A stretch of DNA of 64,000 nt, taken from contig NC_052506.1 of the NCBI RefSeq assembly GCF_014356525.2, forward strand, positions 31,502,192-31,566,191, written 5' to 3'. Position numbers and translations under genes: made by a program. Below the pieces are notes generated by a model. The model made no database searches, was not told the DNA's origin, and saw only the letters and a program-made list of their open reading frames with translations. Positions 45,901 through 54,900 of this stretch are shown piece after piece. Source of the stretch: Nilaparvata lugens (taxonomy: Eukaryota > Arthropoda > Insecta > Hemiptera > Delphacidae). Position 1 is the stretch's first letter; each line of letters starts with the position of its first letter.

Positions 45901-48900
45901 ATCATTACTTTTTGAGATATGAGCACCTAAAGTTTGAATTTTTGGGACAGAACATTACAAATTCGGTAAGAGATAAATCCATAAGATTTGAAGGATAAAT
46001 TCTTCAAGGTATTGTTGATCTAGTAAAACAAAAATTTCTTAAAATATCAATTTTTGAGAAAGTTATTCAAATTACCAAAAATAACTCAACTAAAAGTTAT
46101 TTTTGGTGAATTTAATAGCTTTCTCCAAAATTGATATTTTAAGAAAATTTTTGTTTTACTAGATCAACAATACCATGAAGAATCTATTCTTTTAATCTCA
46201 TGGATTTATTTCTCACCGAATTTGAAATGTTCTGTCCCAAGAATTAAAACTTTAGGCGCTCAAATCTCAAAAAGTAATGATCGGGGGAAAAAAATGTCTT
46301 GTGAAAACTTTTTCATTTTGATAGCTTGATGATATAAAAATCTAAAAACTTCATGAAAAATATCACCAGTAGAAAGTTTATTTTTAGCCTTCGCACAGCC
46401 TTATAGAGTTTTGTACCGGAATATACAAAGGATTTTGTGAAGAAGCTGTAATATAATTATAATGGATAGTCGTGAGATAAAATCCCAATTTAGTTGAGCA
46501 ATTGTGAAAATGTGTGAAGGTTTGCTTGCATAGCCTGCGTGAGTCACCTGTTCCTTGTTCAGAGATAGGATGGATGCGATAGAGATAGATCTGGCCTTTG
46601 TTGTCGGCGGCGACCAGTGCACTGCCCAGGCGAGTCAGGTCCATCGACGAGATGGTCACATTCAGCCGATGCCGCTTCACGTCCTCCTCCCGCCACGCCA
46701 TACTTAACGACGTCGAGGCAAACTGCACACAAGTTAACATATATTTATTTGCACTGCTAATTATTGTGATTATTTATTCATTCAATCATTTAACATAATA
46801 TAACTTCTAGAAAGTACCACAGGCTTAAGCCCAAAGCGGTTCCCATTCTAATTTATTATAAATCTTCGTTTACACCAAACTTATTAACAAAATGTCATCA
46901 ATTCTATTAGATTAAACGGAACTTGACAAACACATCTTTGTTCATCATTAGCTTTGGTGTAAACGCAGCTTAAGAAATGTTTACATAACCTTATTTAGAC
47001 TATTTTATTATCAAAATCAGGGAGAAGAGCGTTTTTGGGTTAATACAGTTGATTCTCTCCCAACCATTTTATTTTAATGATGTGATTGTGTAAATGAAAT
47101 AAATATATAAGTTCATTCAATCAAATATATGTGTTTTTTCAAAGAAACAAGGAATTAATGTAGAAAATATTTCATTTTTAAAGTTACTATCCCACACATG
47201 ATCTTAACATGTGTTTAAAATTTTATTAATTTAAGTGAAAGACTCACCAAAAATAAACATTCAATCATCGAAATGTGCTCAAAGAATTTTGTTGTGTGAA
47301 AAAAATTGTTGTAAAAACGAAAATAAACAGAAGTTTATAAATTAAGTTGGGAGAATCTTATTCCAAAATATAAGGTATCCTACATTTATCTTATGATTCC
47401 AAGAGAAAAGTCAAATCATTGTCGACTGTGATACAAGCAAGATGTTTACTAAAAATGTTAAGCTGCTATTGATTTATTCTGTTTTATAACATTTTTGTCA
47501 ATGAATGAATGAATAACTTTAATGAATAAATGGATTATTAAATGGATGAATTACTATTAATAAATGAATGAATTATTGAATCAATAAAAAATAATAATTA
47601 ATAAATAGTGAGAATTATTAGTTTTTCAAAACTACAGAATTTTGATCGATTTTAAGAATAATTATGTAGCAATTGAAACTAATTGGCAGTTATTATTTCA
47701 ATAAATAACTCTTAATAAATAAGTAGACTCTTGTTGATAAATTCAAATTTATTGAACAATTAGTGACGTTTTGGATGCCTAGCAGCCTGACCTGCTTGAG
47801 CGAGTCCCTGAGCAGACAGTGAATGGTGCCGTCGGCGAAGGAGACGATGATGTGGGAGGGGGGCGGGGCCACCTTGCAGGTGGTGATGCTGGTGACGGCC
47901 GAGGTCGAGCGGTGGTAAGCCTGATGCTGCCACAGCACTGTCCTGTATGGCTCGCTCACCACAACAACCTAAAACCAACACAATATACCTCCATTAGAAT
48001 TGCAGCGCTACTTTGCAATATCACTTGAATTACACAAGCCGGCAGGATATACAAATCTCTCGATTTATTATTCTATCTGTATAAATAACACTCAAAGTAA
48101 ATAACATTAGTAAATAAAAAATACGGCAAACCTTGAGCAATATACCCCCTATACAAAACATAAAACATTAAAATAGCAGCGCTACTTTGGAATATCAGTT
48201 GAATCACACAAGCCAATAGGATATACAAAAGCTCTCAATTTATTTTTCTATCTGTAAAAATAACACTCATTGGAATAAGGCAAACCTTGAGCTATTTTTG
48301 TTCGAATTTAGGTAATATAACACGGTTGCAACGAAAGATTAGTTTTTCACGCTCAATTTTTAATCCAAAAATAATAAATTATTATTATTATTAAACGAAG
48401 AAGGTTAAATGCTCTAGAACCTAATAATTTGTTAACGATTTCTTAGTTACAAATTATGCAAACAGCATCCAATCGAGTAGTTAATCAATCTCAACATATT
48501 TAAATTATCAAACTTTCTTGTTTAAAAAGCCGTATAAAGTACTCGAACCTATTACTGACAAACGACATCATATAGAGCTAAAACTATTTTCGACCCAATA
48601 AAAAATGTTTTTCAAAGGAAAAATATAACCTGCACATATAATTCAAATTAAAAACACTTTTGAAATGGAAACACTTACTTTTTTAGCAGTTACGACGATT
48701 CGACCTGTTGTTTTGGTCCGAAGTCAGAGCTCAGTTTTGAAGATAACCAACAACAGGTCAAAACGAGTTTCTACTTCAAAAAGGTTTGTAATTTGAAGTT
48801 TAAATCAGTGGAAAAAGAAATGGATTCACAACACGGTGCACATATATGATAGCTCACCTTAGTTTTGGTTCAAATCACTTGTGAATTGGCTTATTGGAAC

Positions 48901-51900
48901 GATTATATGAGCTGTGGAAGCGTTTGAATACCTTGGGTTGGAAGAGCTTGTGCACAGGCACCGGCTTCTCGAGTAGCTCCCACACCTCGATGAGCGATCC
49001 GTTGTCGCCATTGGCTGCCACCACCAGAGAATCCGCGTCCTCCTTCACCACAAACTTCACCTCCGTCACTTCTTTATCTGCATCAACATCAATAGACATT
49101 TGATTCACTCCGTCCGTCACCGATCGTTGCAGTCAAATGAAGATCTACAATCTCTATGAGGCTCAACTCACACTTACCCGACTCAGGTCGAGAAGAAACT
49201 CGACTCTAGTCGAGAGCATGTGTTTTCAAATGGTGACAGTCGCGGAGACTAGAGTCGACTGGTCTGAGTGTCACCATTTGGAAACACATGCTCTCGACTA
49301 GAGTCGAGTCTCTTCTCGACCTGAGTCGCGTAAGTGTGAGTTGAGCCTTACTTTAATCTCATCTAGTATATGAGATCTGTAGATCTGTAGAATCTATAGA
49401 TCTCCTATACCAATGAGTTAGTCGGTGAGTGACGTAGTCGGCTCCAATGAATAAAGTTTATAATACTCTCCATACTTTGCCACGTCATCAAATAAGAAAG
49501 TAAAGGTATTCTATGCAGGCTTTGTTGTGTCGTGATGAATAAATACATTAATTCATGGGTGGTTACGATGTGGAGACGTTTCTATAAAGTAAACATTGTT
49601 TAATAAATCACTTCTAAAACCTAAATTTATAGCATCTTTTATGTAACTTTCTAATTGAAAATTCATTAATTCACTGAGCAATTGTTCGGTTTTAATATGT
49701 GAATACTGTTTTATCTGTTCTCATGTTCTCCAGTTCTCAGGCTATTCTCATGAATAGTATGGAGGAAAATCAGTTACATTCACAATCTAATAAAAATTAA
49801 AAAATTTGTTACTAATTTGTTACACATAATGTTTGTTACTAACAAACAACAATCGGAAAATGTAAATGGAATATACTGTATAAAATTTAAAGCTGGTTCG
49901 ACTAACGCTAGTATGAAGTATTGAAATAATATATTTGATTTAGTGCCAATTTTTTTCTAGATTCAACTACTTCAGAGATGATTTCAGTAGAGTTTAGAGA
50001 ATAAAACCTTAGTTTCTTCTGTTCTCAACGAGTTCTATAATTCATGGTTCATTCCAGATTATTATTTAATCATGGTTTAAATATGATATCGTTTTCAACG
50101 TCAGTAAATCTCAAACTCTTGAATTGTCAAGAATTTGGACTCTAGACTTTTGCTCATGAAAATTATGGTAATAGAACGTGACAATGATGGAATGCCTGAT
50201 TTTGCAATAGGGATTTTTTATTAATTGCATTGGATACATTCAAATCCCCATATTTCACTAAATTTAGAACTATTATAATTCACTGGACAAATTGCACAGA
50301 ACTCAGGGTCTAGCACAACTTTCAATTCTTTGTCCCTAACCGACAATCTATATTGTCAAGGTGGTTTAGGATATAATAAACCAGACTTAATAGAGAAAAT
50401 GACCATAATGATATAGTTAATAACTAGTACCCTTGTAATAGTTTCAAATTATAAACTTTTGATGAGTTTCATTCGAAAATATTACAAGGGTACTAGTTAT
50501 TCATGTGTTATTCAAGTTATGTTTATTTATGTGTTATTTATTTAGTTATTCAATGTGTGTAATTTGAAAATATTACAAGGGTACACATTATTTTTATAAT
50601 TAAACATGCAAGTAGCCCTATTAAAATACTTTATTATATAATAAGATAAGATATGAAAGTGTAACCTACAATGCTGATCAGCTTGTAGAAAGAAGCTTGG
50701 TAGTGCTTGTGATGTTATTTGCAACTTGTCTGAGCTCTGGGTGACTGATACTCTGTAGCATTGCACAGGCATTCGCACATCACCACTGCTAACTGCTACA
50801 AGGAAGTGTCCATCTGAAATTGAATATAGATAAATTAGTGACTTGAAGCTGGAAAGAAAATGAGATCTGAAGGGCGTTCATTGATGTCTGGACACCCAAT
50901 GGTATAACAAATCTATTCAAAATATTGAGGAGCTTTATTCATATACAATACATTACAATGCAGGTAGAAACGATAAGCATTTGCCAAAAACTGAAGGTAT
51001 TTGTCTAGAAGGTATGCAGGAATGATGACTTGATTTACACACAATACCAAGTCAAAAAAAGTGTATCAACAAAAATTTAAATTTATCAAATCAATTAACT
51101 TCTAAACAATAATTCTCAATCACAATTGCAAAAAGTATTGAAAAATATCACTTGAAACCAAGATAAGAATAGAGTTATGTCCTAATTCACTTGTGCTACT
51201 GAGTTGACACACCATTGAGCAAACAGGGCATCTGCACTTGAAATCCCAAACAGTTAATTTTGCTTGAAGAATATGAATAGTAATATATTGTAGTTTGTGA
51301 TATTAATTTTTAGTTTCATCAAATTTTGATGCTCATTCGATTTCAAAACTTGATTCAACAATAAAAATTTATTGTAGCTATGTATAATAGCATAGAGAGA
51401 AGATAGCATGAGAAGATATCCCATGTTATAAGATGATTATGTTTTGTTTTTTTTTAATTTCAAGACTATATTTTAACCCAAGCCGATTACTGTAGACTAC
51501 TGTCTATTATTACTGTTTTCCCCAGATGAGACACTACCAGTTACATAGCTTCACAAAAAATAACTACTGGGACTATATTTTTTCTATAATAATAGTTTGT
51601 GAATGAGACAAATTTTTCATTTTTTTTTTCAATTCAATACTGATGGAAGGCAGATGAGTGAGGGTCAAGTGAGAGAACCCACTGTACAGTGTCGGAGAGT
51701 TCTCCGAAACTGAAATTGAAATTAGTTTCTTCCAAGCTGACTGGTATTTTATATAACTGTTAAAATTGTTATTGAACAAGCGTAAGCGAGTTCTCACTTT
51801 TGACTTACTGAAGGCCAACGTCGTTGTCCGTCTATTTGTATGTTCTACATTAGTAGCAGTTGCTATGACGTTGTCAAATTTGCAAGACATTTTTTTTCAA

Positions 51901-54900
51901 AGTTTTAAATTTGTGAGTAGAAGCCAAGAATAGTGTAAAGAAGGTTGCCTTGATCCCATAAGACGTGTGGAGGACGCAGCCGGCTATGGTGTGACGTCAT
52001 GCTGCGACCTCTCGGCCCGGCTTAACATGCATTCAAACGTAAAAATGCCCAACTTTGAGCCCTTATAGCAAATTAACCATCAACACTACATAGAAGTGAA
52101 TGACATCAAAATGTTCAGCATTTTATCCTCTTTGAAACAATATCAAAACAAATTTTCAATAAAAATCCTATAAATGTTACTGGCGAGTCTAAAACAAATC
52201 GTTCGAGTGCTTGATTCGATTCAATACCTACTATTTCAAATGAGTTTTTTGTACTTTCTCTCACTTTTTCTCGCGTCGTTATAGTTCTTTCTCTTACTTA
52301 GATTCTCATTGATAAATTTCTTCCTCATGAAGGTCATTTGTTTGTGGAAAGATCTAACAACTTCATCGGGAATTTCAGGATATTTCTCTGATGCTATTAA
52401 CGTAATTTTATCAACAACAACAATGCGAATCCATCAACGGTTTCCTAACAATATCACAAAAATAACCAATCTAAATCTGCCCTAAGAATGTATTAACATT
52501 ATTTAAACATGATATAGATTTTTATTTATCCTAATTATGAACAAAAAATCACAACTTTCAATGCTGTTATTTCATCAAGAAGTAGAGTGCATTTCACTAC
52601 TGTACTTTAAGGTAGATGAAACATTTTATGATAAACTAACAATGGTATTTAAATTTATAGTTAGTTAAAGAATATTTGAATTATAATTAAGATCTATTCT
52701 TGCTTTACACAAGTGTTCTTTGCAATGTTTTTGCCATGAAAACACACCCAACCACAAAGCCCATGTTTTTTTATATTTGTAACATTTTATTGTATTTTGT
52801 TTTGTAATTCTTTGTCATTTTGTTTTGCCTTGTTTTGTGTGTTTTAATGAATTGAATTGAAAATTAAGTATCCCATGGACACATTGAAATCAAAAATAAC
52901 ATTCTGCTTTAAATAATTGATGGAAAAAGTGGGTCTTCAGGACCCAGGCTCACAAAGAACGCCAGAGAAATTTAGGGTCATGACTAGAAGGTTAATGAAA
53001 TACATTGATAAGTTTAACAACTGCACACCTTTCTCCTGGCATTATGAACGATCATTATATTAAAAAAAATACTGAAAATGAAGCTCGAAGCCTACCATCA
53101 AACAATTTCAATCTCGCACATTACACAGAATAGCCATACAGAATAAAAGCAGAACTCACTTGATAATCAGAATGTACATTAAGCCTACTTCATTAACTAG
53201 GATGATTAATATTAATAACAGTCATCAATGAAAAATACTAAAAATCGTCAATAATAATCCTTTTATATTAAGCGAGCAATTTCTGTATTTATATATCTTT
53301 TTATTTATGTTTAACGGATCTCGAAAACGGCTCTAACGATTTTCATAAAATTTGGAACATAGTAGGTTTATGATATAAAGATTCGATTGCACTAGGTCTT
53401 ATCTTTGGGAAAACTCGTTGAACGACATTAAAAGGATAATTCATCCTTGGCTGAAACAGCTGTGGATAGTAAAAAGTGAGTGAGCGAGTGAGTATGTGAA
53501 AAATCAAAATATTGCATCCCCGAAATTCATAAGATGATATAGCCAGCTGTAAAATATGAACACGATCATTTTAGAGAATTGTGTTCTGTTTATCAATAAA
53601 TAAAAATAACGAGCAAAGCTCGGTGCCCCGATATTAATAATAATACTGCATTGAGTTGAAACAAAACCACTATGGTATAAAAGAGCTATGTGTTGGCACT
53701 ACGCTTTCCAGTAGACAACTGACATAATTTTATTAGTAACCAGATAGTTTAACGATCTAAAAAGTAGCTTGTAACCATGGTGATCAGTTTAATGAATTCG
53801 CTTAATTGATTCTAGGTATTTGTCAATGAGTATAGTCCTAAACAATTAATAGTCATTATTATACAGAATAATGCTTGCGACTACCCAGCATTCCGGGCGT
53901 TGATACTATTTACTTTTACAAACGATTGTCAAATAAAAAAAAAACAATCATTTCTATATATAATTGGATGACCAGCATAAAATTATATTTGTTTTCTTTA
54001 TTTTGTCGTATTATTGTTCAAAATAAGTTCAAAACAAATAAGTTACCAGCTTTTTCACTGATGAATCGGTTTTATCGATTGAATAATATAGTGATAGATT
54101 CAAGTATTTTCTATACTTTTGGAAATTAATTAATGTTTTCAAATGACATATTGATGTAAAGCTAGTTTTTTCTGAATTGAATAGCATATTCATATTTATT
54201 ATCAATACAGCGGTTTTCATGTGAGGAATTGATATTTGACGCGGTGTTTTGTATGTAATTCATATGGGAAGATCGCGTTTGCCGGCCGAGAGGTCGCAGT
54301 CTGACGTAGGCTCATGCCATCTCATGCGCGTACGTAAACGCGATCGAGGCAACCTGCTATATATCATCCTTGAATAGAAGCTACTATTAGTGTTCTACTA
54401 CTGAACTGTCATATGATACCTGTAAAATAAATATTTCGATGTTTCCATAATAATTCTCACCAACACTGTATAATTACAAGTTGCGCATTAATACAACAGT
54501 TCATAAGCGAGTTCTTCAACCCAGGAGGTCACTAGTGTTATATTGATTGATGTTTAAAAGTTTGTTGCAGTCTGTATTGAAATTTATATACATGAATGTA
54601 CTGTATTCCGTATTGTAATCCATAAATGAGACATGGCCCACTGTACTATTTCCAGTATTTATCGGCTAATAAATATTTCTAATTGTATTTATTGATAGGA
54701 TGGATTGGTACTTTTGCCGTAGCAGATGTCAGCAGCGGTGATGCGATGCCGGATGGAGCCGAGACTCTCGCTGGTGGTGAGCAGGGCCGAGGTGCCCTCG
54801 CGAGGGATGGCAGCGATGGCCCCCACCATCCCAGTCGTGCTGATCACCAGGCACCCCTCCAGTGCGCGGTTGCCAAAGTGCCGCACTGACGGCGCGAACC

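Noticed and set aside
51573..51890. 105-codon - strand frame as a gene
   Set aside because: Lys/Asn/Ser-rich low-complexity composition, no domain, in a MED16 intron and not matching MED16.
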